Assembly (NCBI RefSeq): GCF_038502225.1 | Contig: NC_091303.1 | Span: 29,087,315-29,151,314 of the forward strand | Length of the DNA: 64,000 nucleotides | Source of the DNA: Cherax quadricarinatus | Lineage: Eukaryota > Arthropoda > Malacostraca > Decapoda > Parastacidae | Reading direction: 5' to 3' | Part shown: positions 1 through 15,099 of the stretch, piece after piece | How the letters are laid out: every line of letters begins with the position of its first letter | Numbering within the stretch: the first letter of the stretch is position 1 | Notes under the pieces: model-generated | Databases searched by the model: none | What the model saw: the letters and a program-made list of their open reading frames with translations, nothing else | What the model was told of the DNA's origin: nothing | Made by a program: the position numbers and the translations under genes

Positions 1-722
1 GGTGATGCCAGGTGTGAAGGATGGTGAGCGCAGGTGTGAAGGATGGTGATGGTAGGTGTGAAGGATGGTGATGGTAGGTGTGAATTATGGTGACGGCAGG
101 TGTGAAGGATGGTGATGGCAGGTGTGAAGGATGGCGATGGCATGTGTGGAGGATGGTGATGGCAGGTGTGTGGAGGATGTTGATGGCAGGTGTGAAGGAC
201 GGTGATGGCAGGTGTGAAGGATGGTGATGGTAGGTGTGAAGGATGGTGATGGCAGGTGTGAAGGATGGTGATGGCAGGTGTGAAGGATGGTGATGGCAGG
301 TGTGAAGGATGGTGATGGCAGGTGTGAAGGATGGTGATGGCAGGTGTGAAGGATGGTGATGGCAGGTGTGAAGGATGGTGATGGCAGGTGTGAAGGATGG
401 TGATGGCAGGTGTGAAGGATGGTGATGGCAGGTGTGAAGGATGGTGATGGCAGGTGTGAAGGATGGTGATGGCAGGTGTGAAGGATGGTGATGGCAGGTG
501 TGAAGGATGGTGATGGCAGGTGTGAAGGATGGTGATGGCAGGTGTGAAGGATGGTGATGGCAGGTGTGAAGGATGGTGATGGCAGGTGTGAAGGATGGTG
601 ATGGCAGGTGTGAAGGATGGTGATGGCAGGTGTGAAGAATGGTGATGGCAGGTGTGAAGGATGGTGATGGCAGGTGTGAAGGATGGTGATGGCAGGTGTG
701 AAGGATGGTGATGGCAGGTGCG
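1..722. repeat. 22-bp minisatellite, about 33 copies
   Basis: A 22-bp unit with core GGTGATGGCAGGTGTGAAGG repeats head to tail from the window edge and stops at about 722. The period was checked by spacing (unit starts 311 and 333). The interior (about 240-720) is nearly homogeneous, while the first 240 bases carry more substitutions and a few indels, so the array probably continues to the left. It is G-rich with GG doublets on the plus strand. Confidence 0.97.
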
Positions 723-1499
723 GGGATGAGATACCAATGTGTGTGTCAGAATTGTGTTCAAAATAGTGATGTGATTACTATTTCCCTCAGTTGAGAGCGG
801 CGCGAGGAGGTCGCCCAGTAATGTAATTAGAGTTTGATTAAAAATTCGGAGCACCGACTCTGCCTAGGATCTGGAACGCACTAAGATAGTATTGTACAAA
901 AAGTCGGTAGAGAGTAAAACCATAAGAGAGACTAAAATTTCATAAAGCACAGACTGTGTACAGGAGTGCGTCAGCATATTACTGTCGACACCAGAATGTT
1001 GAACGACTCAGCAAATGGAAAAGTGTTGCGCTTGATGAAGAGGTGATACAGACAATGTCGAATATAAGGAAGGATGAGATGTGAGGAATCAGAGTCGTGC
1101 AGGTTTGTACCCACTCTGAGAGTCTGACACTACAACGAAAGAAGAGGTACATAAAGAAGAGAAGTGGATGATAGCAACAAGTAGTGGTCATAACTCCGCT
1201 GTGAAAATGCTAGCTGCTTCCGCCAAGCGTCCCTGGATCACGCTATCAACAAAAAAACGAGAGTACAATAACGACGACGATAATAAAAAAAAAACGCTGC
1301 ATCAAGTGTCAAATTTATTAAACCTAGACTAGGGGATAGATGTATGTTATGTGCAAGGATGTTGCGGAGGCCTCATCACCTGTACATGACTGCCCATGGT
1401 TGCTACTGAACAACACTGCCCTCGCCGCTGGTAATCACAGTAATTATCGTAGGCGCTTTTGGCCAGCGAGTTTAGTGATAGTCTGTGAACACGATCCAA
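723..1499. other. Anonymous single-copy sequence
   Basis: Non-repetitive sequence between two arrays. It contains short open frames only (979-1191 minus, 1340-1564 plus), neither with a recognisable domain, and the second runs into the next array. I see no RNA gene or mobile element here. Confidence 0.6.
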
Positions 1500-4400
1500 C
1501 CTGGGCTACCATAGTGTGCCTACAACCTGGCTACCATAGCGTGTCTACAACCTGGCTACCATAGCGTGTCTACAACCTGGCTACAATAGCGTGTCTACAA
1601 CCTGGCTACCATAGCGTGTCTACAACCTGGCTACCATAGCGTGTCTACAACCTGGCTACCATAGCGTGTCTACAACCTGGCTACCATAGCGTGTCTACAA
1701 CCTGGCTACCATAGCGTGTCTACAACCTGAACTACCATAGCGTGTCTACAACCTGGGCTACCATAGCGTGTCTACAACCTGGGCTACCATAGCGTGTCTA
1801 CAACCTGGCTACCATAGCGTGTCTACAACCTGGCTACCATAGCGTGTCTACAACCTGGGCTACCATAGCGTGTCTACAACCTGGGCTACCATAGCGTGTC
1901 TACAACCTGGGCTACCATAGCGTGTCTACAACCTAGGCTACCATAGCGTGTCTACAACCTGGGCTACCATAGCGTGTCTACAACCTGGCTACCATAGCGT
2001 GTCTACAACCTGGGCTACCATAGCGTGTCTACAACCTGGGCTACCATAGCGTGTCTACAACCTGGGCTACCATAGCGTGTCTACAACCTGGGCTACCATA
2101 GCGTGTCTACAACCTGGCTACCATAGCGTGTCTACAACCTGGCTACCATAGCGTGTCTACAACCTGGGCTACCATAGCGTGTCTACAACCTGGCTACCAT
2201 AGCGTGTCTACAACCTGGCTACCATAGCGTGTCTACAACCTGGCTACCATAGCGTGTCTACAACCTGGCTACCATAGCGTGTCTACAACCTGAACTACCA
2301 TAGCGTGTCTACAACCTGGGCTACCATAGCGTGTCTACAACCTGGGCTACCATAGCGTGTCTACAACCTGGCTACCATAGCGTGTCTACAACCTGGCTAC
2401 CATAGCGTGTCTACAACCTGGGCTACCATAGCGTGTCTACAACCTGGGCTACCATAGCGTGTCTACAACCTGGGCTACCATAGCGTGTCTACAACCTAGG
2501 CTACCATAGCGTGTCTACAACCTGGGCTACCATAGCGTGTCTACAACCTGGCTACCATAGCGTGTCTACAACCTGGGCTACCATAGCGTGTCTACAACCT
2601 TGGCTACCATAGCGTGTCTACAACCTGGGCTACCATAGCGTGTCTACAACCTGGGCTACCATAGCGTGTCTACAACCTGGCTACCATAGCGTGTCTACAA
2701 CCTGGCTACCATAGCGTGTCTACAACCTGGGCTACCATAGCGTGTCTACAACCTGGCTACCATAGCGTGTCTACAACCTGGCTACCATAGCGTGTCTACA
2801 ACCTGGCTACCATAGCGTGTCTACAACCTGGCTACCATAGCGTGTCTACAACCTGGGCTACCATAGCGTGTCTACAACCTGGGCTACCATAGCGTGTCTA
2901 CAACCTGGCTACCATAGCGTGTCTACAACCTGGCTACCATACCGTGTCTACAACCTGGCTACCATAGCGTGCCTACAACCTGGGATACCATAGCGTGTCT
3001 ACAACCTGGGCTACCATAGCGTGTCTACAACCTGGGCTACCATAGCGTGTCTACAACCTGAACTACCATAGCGTGTCTACAACCTGGGCTACCATAGCGT
3101 GTCTACAACCTGGGCTACCATAGCGTGTCTACAACATGGGCTACCATAGCGTGTCTACAACCTGGCTACCATAGCGTGTCTACAACCTGGCTACCATAGC
3201 GTGTCTACAACCTGGGCTACCATAGCGTGTCTACAACCTGAACTACCATAGCGTGTCTACAACCTGGGCTACCATAGCGTGTCTACAACCTGGGCTACCA
3301 TAGCGTGTCTACAACATGGGCTACCATAGCGTGTCTACAACCTGGCTACCATAGCGTGTCTACAACCTGGCTACCATAGCGTGTCTACAACCTGGGCTAC
3401 CATAGCGTGTCTACAACCTGGGCTACCATAGCGTGTCTACAACCTGGGCTACCATGGCGTGTCTACAACCTGGCTACCATAGCGTGTCTACAACCTGGCT
3501 ACCATAGCGTGTCTACAACCTGGCTACCATAGCGTGTCTACAACCTGGCTACCATAGCGTGTCTACAACCTGGGCTACCATAGCGTGTCTACAACCTGGG
3601 CTACCATAGCGTGTCTACAACCTGGGCTACCATAGCGTGTCTACAACCTGGGCTACCATAGCGTGTCTACAACCTGGGCTACCATAGCGTGTCTACAACC
3701 TAGGCTACCATAGCGTGTCTACAACCTGGGCTACCATAGCGTGTCTACAACCTGGGCTACCATAGCGTGTCTACAACCTGGGCTACCATAGCGTGTCTAC
3801 AACCTGGGCTACCATAGCGTGTCTACAACCTGGGCTACCATAGCGTGTCTACAACCTGGCTACCATAGCGTGTCTACAACCTGGCTACCATAGCGTGTCT
3901 ACAACCTGGCTACCATAGCGTGTCTACAACCTGGCTACCATAGCGTGTCTACAACCTGGCTACCATAGCGTGTCTACAACCTGGCTACCATAGCGTGTCT
4001 ACAACCTGGGCTACCATAGCGTGTCTATAACCTGGCTACCATAGCGTGTCTACAACCTGGGCTACCATAGCGTGTCTACAACCTGGGCTACCATAGCGTG
4101 TCTACAACCTGGCTATCATAGCGTGTCTACAACCTGGGCTACCATAGCGTGTCTACAACCTGGCTACCATAGCGTGTCTACAACCTGGCTACCATAGCGT
4201 GTCTACAACCTGGGCTACCATAGCGTGTCTACAACCTGGGCTACCATAGCGTGTCTACAACCTGGGCTACCATAGCGTGTCTACAACCTGGGCTACCATA
4301 GCGTGTCTACAACCTGGGCTACCATAGCGTGTCTACAACCTGGCTACCATAGCGTGTCTACAACCTGGGCTACCATAGCGTGTCTACAACCTGGGCTACC

Positions 4401-4775
4401 ATAGCGTGTCTACAACCTGGCTACAATAGCGTGTCTACAACCTGGGCTACCATAGCGTGTCTACAACCTGGGCTACCATAGCGTGTCTACAACCTGGGCT
4501 ACCATAGCGTGTCTACAACCTGGCTACCATAGCGTGTCTACAACCTGGGCTACCATAGCGTGTCTACAACCTGGGCTACCATAGCGTGTCTACAACCTGG
4601 CTACAATAGCGTGTCTACAACCTGGGCTACCATAGCGTGTCTACAACCTGGCTACCATAGCGTGTCTACAACCTGGGCTACCATAGCGTGTCTACAACCT
4701 GGGCTACCATAGCGTGTCTACAACCTGGCTACCATAGCGTGTCTACAACCTGGGCTACCATAGCGTGTCTACAAC
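1500..4775. repeat. 25/26-bp minisatellite (array A), about 128 copies
   Basis: The unit CTACCATAGCGTGTCTACAA followed by CCTGG or CCTGGG repeats with two length classes, 25 bp (two G) and 26 bp (three G), mixed along the array. Rare variants (CTGAACTACC, CCTAGGCTACC, CTACAATAGC, ACAACATGGG) recur in the same order and so reveal longer duplications: 563 bp between 1727 and 2290, 180 bp between 3058 and 3238, and 180 bp between 4421 and 4601. The array ends abruptly at CTACAACTAATACAG. No reading frame stays open through it. Confidence 0.97.
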
Positions 4776-7609
4776 TAATACAGTGAGAGTTGAAATTGTT
4801 GGTTGTGATAATTACTTCAGTTTTATGAGATATATTAATGTATTACTTGAGATTTATGTTCTGATTGATTATTAAACCAATAATGTTATGTCGAACTTAT
4901 GAAGTAGTCTACCTTACCTGGGTCTCATACTGGTCTACTACACCGGGGTCTCATACTGGTCTACTACACCGGGGTCTCATACTGGTCTACTACACCGGGG
5001 TCTCATACTGGTCTACTACACCGGGGTCTCATACTGGTCTACTACACCGGGGTCTCATACTGGTCTACTACACCGGGGTCTCATACTGGTCTACTACACC
5101 TGGGTCTCATACTGGTCTACTACACCGGGGTCTCATACTGGTCTACTACACCTGGGTCTCATACTGGTCTACTACACCGGGGTCTCATACTGGTCTACTA
5201 CACCGGGGTCTCATACTGGTCTACTACACCGGGGTCTCATACTGGTCTACTACACCGGGGTCTCATACTGGTCTACTACACCGGGGTCTCATACTGGTCT
5301 ACTACACCGGGGTCTCATACTGGTCTACTACACCGGGGGCCCATACTGGTCTACTACACCGGGGTCTCATACTGGTCTACTACACCTGGGTCTCATACTG
5401 GTCTACTACACCGGGGTCTCATACTGGTCTACTACACCTGGGTCTCGTACTGGTCTACTACACCGGGGTCTCATACTGGTCTACTACACCGGGGTCTCAT
5501 ACTGGTCTACTACACCGGGGTCTCATACTGGTCTACTACACCGGGGTCTCATACTGGTCTACTACACCGGGGTCTCATACTGGTCTACTACACCGGGGTC
5601 TCATACTGGTCTACTACACCGGGGTCTCATACTGGTCTACTGCACCGGGGTCTCATACTGGTCTACTACACCGGGGTCTCATACTGGTCTATTACACCTG
5701 GGTCTCATACTGGTCTACTACACCGGGGTCTCATACTGGTCTACTGCACCGGGGTCTCATACTGGTCTACTACACCGGGGTCTCATACTGGTCTACTACA
5801 CCTGGGTCTCATACTGGTCTACTACACCTGGGTCTCATACTGGTCTACTACACCTGGGTCTCATACTGGTCTACTACACCGGGGTCTCATACTGGTCTGC
5901 TACACCTGGGTCTCATACTGGTCTACTACACCTGGGACTCATACTGGTCTACTACACCTGGGTCTCATACTGGTCTACTACACCGGGGTCTCATACTGGT
6001 CTACTACACCTGGGTCTCATGCTGGTCTACTACACCTGGGTCTCATGCTGGTCTACTACACCTGGGTCTCATACTGGTCTACTACACCTGGGTCTCATGC
6101 TGGTCTACTACACCTGGGTCTCATACTGGTCTACTACACCTGGGTCTCATGCTGGTCTACTACACCTGGGTCTCATACTGGTCTACTACAACTGGGTCTC
6201 ATACTGGTCTACTACACCTGGGTCTCATGCTGGTCTACTACACGTTGGTCTCATACTGGTCTACTACACCTAGGTCTCATAATGGTCTACTACACCTGGG
6301 TCTCATACTGGTCTACTACACCTGGGTCTCATGCTGGTCTACTACACCTGGGTCTCATACTGGTCTACTACACCGGGGTCTCATACTGGTCTACTACACC
6401 TAGGTCTCATACTGGTCTACTACACCTGGGTCTCATACTGGTCTACTACACCGGGGTCTCATACTGGTCTACTACACCTAGGTCTCATACTGGTCTACTG
6501 CACCGGGGTCTCATACTGGTCTACTACACCTAGGTCTCATACTGGTCTACTGCACCGGGGTCTCATACTGGTATACTACACCTAGGTCTCATACTGGTCT
6601 ACTACACCGGGGTCTCATACTTGTCTACTACACCGGGGTCTCATACTGGTCTACTACACCTAGGTCTCATACTGGTCTACTGCACCGGGGTCTCATACTG
6701 GTCTACTACACCTAGGTCTCATACTGGTCTACTGCACCGCGGTCTCATACTGGTCTACTACACCTATGTCTCATACTGGTCTACTACACCGGGGTCTCAT
6801 ACTGGTCTACTACACCTAGGTCTCATACTTGTCTACTACACCTGGGTCTCATACTGGTCTACTACACCTGGGTCTCATGCTGGTCTACTACACCTGGGTC
6901 TCATGCTGGTCTACTACACCTGGGTCTCATACTGGTCTACTACAACTGGGTCTCATACTGGTCTACTACACCTGGGTCTCATGCTGGTCTACTACACCTG
7001 GGTCTCACACTGGTCTACTACACCTAGGTCTCATACTGGTCTACTACACCTGGGTCTCATACTGGTCTACTACACCTGGGTCTCATGCTGGTCAACTACA
7101 CCTGGGTCTCATACTGGTCTACTACAACTGGGTCTCATACTGGTCTACTACACCGGGGTCTCATGCTGGTCAACTACACCTGGGTCTCATACTGGTCTAC
7201 TACAACTGGGTCTCATGCTGGTCTACTACACATGGGTCTCATACTGGTCTACTACACCGGGGTCTCATACTGGTCTACTACACCTAGGTCTCATACTGGT
7301 CTACTGCACCGGGGTCTCATACTGGTCTACTACAACTGGGTCTCATACTGGTCTACTACAACTGGGTCTCATACTGGTCTACTACACCTGGGTCTCATAC
7401 TGGTCTACTACACCTGGGTCTCATACTGGTCTACTACAACTGGGTCTCATACTGGTCTACTACAACTGGGTCTCATACTGGTCTACTACACCTAGGTCTC
7501 ATACTGGTCTACTACATCTGGGTCTCATACTGGTCTACTGCACCTGGGTCTCATACTGGTCTACTGCACCGGGGTCTCATACTGGTCTACTACACCTAGG
7601 TCTCATACT

Positions 7610-10600
7610 GGTCTACTGCACCGGGGTCTCATACTGGTATACTACACCTAGGTCTCATACTGGTCTACTACACCGGGGTCTCATACTTGTCTACTACACC
7701 GGGGTCTCATACTGGTCTACTACACCTAGGTCTCATACTGGTCTACTACACCGGGGTCTCATACTGGTCTACTACACCTAGGTCTCATACTGGTCTACTA
7801 CACCGGGGTCTCATACTGGTCTACTACACCTAGGTCTCATGCTGGTCTACTGCACCGGGGTCTCATACTGGTCTACTACACCTGGGTCTCATACTGGTCT
7901 ACTACAGCTGGGTCTCATACTGGTCTACTACACCGGGGTCTCATACTGGTCTACTACACCTAGGTCCCATACTGGTCTACTACACCTGGGTCTCATACTG
8001 GTCTACTACAACTGGGTCTCATACTGGTCTACTACAACTGGGTCTCATACTGGTCTACTACACCTGGGTCTCACACTGGTCTACTACACCTGGGTCTCAT
8101 ACTGCTCTACTACAACTGGGTCTCATACTGGTCTACTACAACTGGGTCTCATACTGGTCTACTACACCTAGGTCTCATACTGGTCTACTACATCTGGGTC
8201 TCATACTGGTCTACTGTACCTGGGTCTCATGCTGGACTACTACACCTGGGTCTCATGCTGGTCTACTACACCTGGGTCTCATACTGGTCTACTACACCTG
8301 GGTCTCATGCTGGTCTACTACACCTGGGTCTCATACTGGTCTACTACACCTAGGTCTCATACTGGTCTACTACACCTGGGTCTCATACTGGTCTACTACA
8401 CCTAGGTCTCATACTGGTCTACTACACCTGGGTCTCATACTGGTCTACTAAACCTGGGTCTCATACTGGTCTAGTACACCTAGGTCTCATACTGGTCTAC
8501 TACACCTAGGTCTCATACTGGTCTACTACACCTGGGTCTCATACTGGTCTACTACACCTAGGTCTCATACTGGTCTACTACACCTGGGTCTCATGCTGGT
8601 CTACTGCACCGGGGTCTCATACTGGTCTACTACACCTGGGTCTCATACTGGTCTACTACACCTGGGTCTCATGCTGGTCTACTACACCTGGGTCTCATGC
8701 TGGTCTACTACACCTGGGTCTCATACTGGTCTACTACACCTAGGTCTCATACTGGTCTACTACACCTGGGTCTCATACTGGTCTACTACACCTAGGTCTC
8801 ATACTGGTCTACTACACCTGGGTCTCATGCTGGTCTACTGCACCGGGGTCTCATACTGGTCTACTACACCTGGGTCTCATACTGGTCTACTACACCTGGG
8901 TCTCATGCTGGTCTACTGCACCTGGGACTCATACTGGTCTACTACACCTGGGTCTCATACTGGTCTACTACACCTGGGTCTCATACTGGTCTACTACACC
9001 TGGGACTCATACTGGTCTACTACACCTGGGTCTCCTACTGGTCTACTACACCTTGGTCTCATGCTGGTCTACTTCACCTGGGTCTCATACTGGTCTACTA
9101 CACCTGGGTCTCATACTGGTCTACTACACCTGGGTCTCATGCTGGTCTACTACACCTGGGTCTCACACTGGTCTACTACACCTGGGTCTCATACTGGTCT
9201 ACTACACGTGGGTCTCATGCTGGTCTACTACACCTGGGTCTCATACTGGTCTACTACACCTGGGTCTCATACTGGTCTACTACACCTGGGTCTCACACTG
9301 GTCTACTACACCTGGGTCTCATACTGGTCTACTACACCTGGGTCTCATACTGGTCTACTACACCTGGGTCTCATGCTGGTCTACTACACCTGGGTCTCAT
9401 ACTGGTCTACTACACCTGGGTCTCATACTGGTCTACTACACCTGGGTCTCATACTGGTCTACTACACCTGGGTCTCATACTGGTCTACTACACCTGGGTC
9501 TCATACTTGTCTACTACACCTGGGTCTCATACTGGTCTACTACACCTGGGTCTCATACTGGTCTACTACACCTGGGTCTCATACTGGTCTACTACACCTG
9601 GGTCTCATACTGGTCTACTACACCTGGGTCTCATACTGGTCTACTACACCTGGGTCTCATACTGGTCTACTGCACCGGGGTCTCATACTGGTATACTACA
9701 CCTAGGTATCATACTGGTCTACTACACCGGGGTCTCATACTTGTCTACTACACCGGGGTCTCATACTGGTCTACTACACCTAGGTCTCATACTGGTCTAC
9801 TACAACGGGGTCTCATACTGGTCTACTACACCTAGGTCTCATACTGGTCTACTACACCGGGGTCTCATACTGGTCTACTACACCTAGGTCTCATGCTGGT
9901 CTACTGCACCGGGGTCTCATACTGGTCTACTACACCTGGGTCTCATACTGGTCTACTACACCTGGGTCTCATACTGGTCTACTACACCGGGGTCTCATAC
10001 TGGTCTACTACACCTAGGTCCCATACTGGTCTACTACACCTGGGTCTCATACTGGTCTACTACAACTGGGTCTCATACTGGTCTACTACAACTGGGTCTC
10101 ATACTGGTCTACTACACCTGGGTCTCACACTGGTCTACTACACCTGGGTCTCATACTGCTCTACTACAACTGGGTCTCATACTGGTCTACTACAACTGGG
10201 TCTCATACTGGTCTACTACACCTAGGTCTCATACTGGTCTACTACATCTGGGTCTCATACTGGTCTACTGCACCTGGGTCTCATGCTGGACTACTACACC
10301 TGGGTCTCATGCTGGTCTACTACACCTGGGTCTCATACTGGTCTACTACACCTGGGTCTCATGCTGGTCTACTACACCTGGGTCTCATACTGGTCTACTA
10401 CACCTAGGTCTCATACTGGTCTACTACACCTGGGTCTCATACTGGTCTACTACACCTAGGTCTCATACTGGTCTACTACACCTGGGTCTCATACTGGTCT
10501 ACTAAACCTGGGTCTCATACTGGTCTAGTACACCTAGGTCTCATACTGGTCTACTACACCTAGGTCTCATACTGGTCTACTACACCTGGGTCTCATACTG

Positions 10601-11700
10601 GTCTACTACACCTAGGTCTCATACTGGTCTACTACACCTGGGTCTCATGCTGGTCTACTGCACCGGGGTCTCATACTGGTCTACTACACCTGGGTCTCAT
10701 ACTGGTCTACTACACCTGGGTCTCATGCTGGTCTACTACACCTGGGTCTCATGCTGGTCTACTACACCTGGGTCTCATACTGGTCTACTACACCTAGGTC
10801 TCATACTGGTCTACTACACCTGGGTCTCATACTGGTCTACTACACCTAGGTCTCATACTGGTCTACTACACCTGGGTCTCATGCTGGTCTACTGCACCGG
10901 GGTCTCATACTGGTCTACTACACCTGGGTCTCATACTGGTCTACTACACCTGGGTCTCATGCTGGTCTGCTGCACCTGGGACTCATACTGGTCTACTACA
11001 CCTGGGTCTCATACTGGTCTACTACACCTGGGTCTCATACTGGTCTACTACACCTGGGACTCATACTGGTCTACTACACCTGGGTCTCCTACTGGTCTAC
11101 TACACCTTGGTCTCATGCTGGTCTACTTCACCTGGGTCTCATACTGGTCTACTACACCTGGGTCTCATACTGGTCTACTACACCTGGGTCTCATGCTGGT
11201 CTACTACACCTGGGTCTCACACTGGTCTACTACACCTGGGTCTCATACTGGTCTACTACACGTGGGTCTCATGCTGGTCTACTACACCTGGGTCTCATAC
11301 TGGTCTACTACACCTGGGTCTCATACTGGTCTACTACACCTGGGTCTCACACTGGTCTACTACACCTGGGTCTCATACTGGTCTACTACACCTGGGTCTC
11401 ATACTGGTCTACTACACCTGGGTCTCATGCTGGTCTACTACACCTGGGTCTCATACTGGTCTACTACACCTGGGTCTCATACTGGTCTACTACACCTGGG
11501 TCTCATACTGGTCTACTACACCTGGGTCTCATACTGGTCTACTACACCTGGGTCTCATACTTGTCTACTACACCTGGGTCTCATACTGGTCTACTACACC
11601 TGGGTCTCATACTGGTCTACTACACCTGGGTCTCATACTGGTCTACTACACCTGGGTCTCATACTGGTCTACTACACCTGGGTCTCATACTGGTCTACTA
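7610..11700. repeat. Two tandem copies of a 2,054-bp higher-order repeat within array B
   Basis: Rare variants recur exactly 2,054 bp (79 units) apart: GGTATAC at 7636 and 9690, TCATACTTGT at 7681 and 9735, and GCTGGACTAC at 8231 and 10285. The matching continues to about 9640 and 11700, so one block of 79 units was duplicated head to tail with few later changes (for example CAACGGGG at about 9803). A shorter related block appears 1,066 bp (41 units) upstream (GGTATAC at 6570), and later GCTGGACTA variants at 12495 and 13847 are 1,352 bp (52 units) apart. Confidence 0.88.
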
Positions 11701-14700
11701 CACATGGGTCTCATACTTTTCTACTACACCTAGGTCTCATACTGGTCTACTACACCTGGGTCTCATACTGGTCTACTACACCTGGGTCTCATACTGGTCT
11801 ACTACTCCTGGGTCTCATGCTGGTCTACTACACCTGGGTCTCATACTGGTCTACTACACCTGGGTCTCATGCTGGTCTACTACACCTGGGTATCATACTG
11901 GTCTACTACACCTGGGTCTCATACTGGTCTACTACACCTGGGTCTCATACTGGTCTACTACACCTGGGTCTCATACTGGTCTACTACACCTGGGTCTCAT
12001 ACTGGTCTACTACACCTGGGTCTCATACTGGTCTACTACACCTGGGTCTCATACTGGTCTACTACACCTGGGTCTCATACTGGTCTACTACACCTGGGTC
12101 TCATACTGGTGTACTACACCTGGGACTCATACTGGTCTACTACACCTGGGTCTCATACTGGTCTACTACACCTGGGTCTCATACTGGTCTACTACACCTG
12201 GGTCTCATACTGGTCTACTACACCTGGGTCTCATACTGGTCTACTACACCTGGGTCTCATACTGGTCTACTACACCTGGGACTCATACTGGTCTACTACA
12301 CCTGGGTCTCATACTGGTCTACTACACCTGGGTCTCATACTGGTGTACTACCCCTGGGACTCAGACTGGTCTACTACAACTGGGTCTCATACTGGTCTAC
12401 TACAACTGGGTCTCATACTGGTCTACTACACCTAGGTCTCATACTGGTCTACTACATCTGGGTCTCATACTGGTCTACTGCACCTGGGTCACATGCTGGA
12501 CTACTACACCTGGGTCTCATGCTGGTCTACTACACCTGGGTCTCATACTGGTCTACTACACCTAGGTCTCTTACTGGTCTACTACACCTGGGTCTCATAC
12601 TGGTCTACTACACCTAGGTCTCATACTGGTCTACTACACCTGGGTCTCATACTGGTCTACTACACCTGGATCTCATACTGGTCTAGTACACCTAGGTCTC
12701 ATACTGGTCTACTACACCTAGGTCTCATAGTGGTCTACTACACCTGGGTCTCATACTGGTCTACTACACCTAGGTCTCATACTGGTCTACTACACCTGGG
12801 TCTCATGCTGGTCTACTGCACCGGGGTCTCATATTGGTCTACTACACCTGGGTCTCATACTGGTCTACTACACCTGGGTCTCATGCTTGTCTACTACACC
12901 TGGGTCTCATGCTGGTCTACTACACCTGGGTCTCATACTGGTCTACTACACCTAGGTCTCATACTGGTCTACTACACCTGGGTCTCATACTGGTCTACTA
13001 CACCTAGGTCTCATACTGGTCTACTACACCTGGGTCTCATGCTGGTCTACTGCACCGGGGTCTCATACTGGTCTACTACACCTGGGTCTCATACTGGTCT
13101 ACTACACCTGGGTCTCATGCTGGTCTACTGCACCTGGGTCTCATACTGGTCTACTACACCTGGGTCTCATACTGGTCTACTACACCTGGGTCTCGTACTG
13201 GTCTACTACACCTGGGTCTCATACTGGTCTACTACACCTGGGTCTCATACTGGTCTACTACACCTGGGTCTCATACTGGTCTACTACACCTGGGTCTCAT
13301 ACTGGTCTACTACACCTGGGACTCATACTGGTCTACTACACCTGGGTCTCATACTGGTCTACTACACCTGTGTCTCATGCTGGTCTACTACACCTGGGTC
13401 TCATACTGGTCTACTACACCTGGGTCTCATACTGGTCTACTACACCTGTGTCTCACACTGGTCTACTACACCTGGGTCTCATACTGGTCTACTACACCTG
13501 GGTCTCATACTGGTCTACTACACCTGGGTCTCATACTGGTCTACTACACCTGGGTCTCATACTGGTCTACTACACCTGGGTCTCATACTGGTCTACTACA
13601 CCTGGGTCTCATACTGGTCTACTACACCTGGGACTCATACTGGTCTACTACACCTGGGTCTCATACTGGTGTACTACACCTGGGTCTCATACTGGTGTAC
13701 TACACCTGGGACTCAGACTGGTCTACTACAACTGGGTCTCATACTGGTCTACTACAACTGGGTCTCATACTGGTCTACTACACCTAGGTCTCATACTGGT
13801 CTACTACATCTGGGTCTCATACTGGTCTACTGCACCTGGGTCTCATGCTGGACTAGTACACATGGGTCTCATGCTGGTCTACTACACCTGGGTCTGATAC
13901 TGGTCTACTACACCTGGGTCTCATGCTGGTCTACTACACCTGGGTCTCATACTGGTCTACTACACCTAGGTCTCATACTGGTCTACTACACCTGGGTCTC
14001 ATACTGGTCTACTACACCTAGGTCTCATACTGGTCTACTACACCTGGGTCTCATGCTGGTCTACTACACCTGGGTCTCATGCTGGTCTACTACACCTGGG
14101 TGTCATACTGGTCTACTACACCTAGGTCTCATACTGGTCTACTACACCTGGGTCTCATACTGGTCTACTACACCTAGGTCTCATACTGGTCTACTACACC
14201 TGGGTCTCATGCTGGTCTACTGCACCGGGGTCTCATACTGGTCTACTACACCTGGGTCTCATACTGGTCTACTACACCTGGGTCTCATGCTGGGCTACTG
14301 CACCTGGGACTCATACTGGTCTACTACACCTGGGTCTCATACTGGTCTACTACACCTGGGTCTCATACTGGTCTACTACACCTGGGTCTCATACTGGTCT
14401 ACTACACCTGGGTCTCATACTGGTCTACTACACCTGGGTCTCATACTGGTCTACTACACCTGGGTCTCATACTGGTCTACTACACCTGGGACTCATACTG
14501 GTCTACTACACCTGGGTCTCATACTGGTCTACTACACCTGGGTCTCATGCTGGTCTACTACACCTGGGTCTCATACTGGTCTACTACACCTGGGTCTCAT
14601 ACTGGTCTACTACACCTGGGTCTCACACTGGTCTACTACACCTTGGTCTCATACTGGTCTACTACACCTGGGTCTCATACTGGTCTACTACACCTGGGTC

Positions 14701-15099
14701 TCATGCTGGTCTACTACACCTGGGTCTCATACTGGTCTACTACACCTGGGTCTCATACTGGTCTACTACACCTGGGTCTCATACTGGTCTACTACACCTG
14801 GGTCTCATACTGGTCTACTACACCTGGGTCTCATACTGGTCTACTACACCTGGGTCTCATACTGGTCTACTACACCTGGGTCTCATACTGGTCTACTACA
14901 CCTGGGTCTCATACTGGTCTACTACACCTGGGTCTCATACTGGTCTACTACACCTGGGTCTCATACTGGTCTACTACACCTAAGTCTCACTCTGGTTTAC
15001 TACAGCTGGGTCTCATACTTGTCTACTACACCTGGGTCTCATACTGGTCTACTACACCTGGGTCTCATACTGGTCTACTACACCTGGGTCTCATACTGG

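Noticed and set aside
979..1564. Small frames 979-1191 (minus) and 1340-1564 (plus)
   Set aside because: No recognisable domain. The second ends inside the minisatellite. Lengths are expected by chance.
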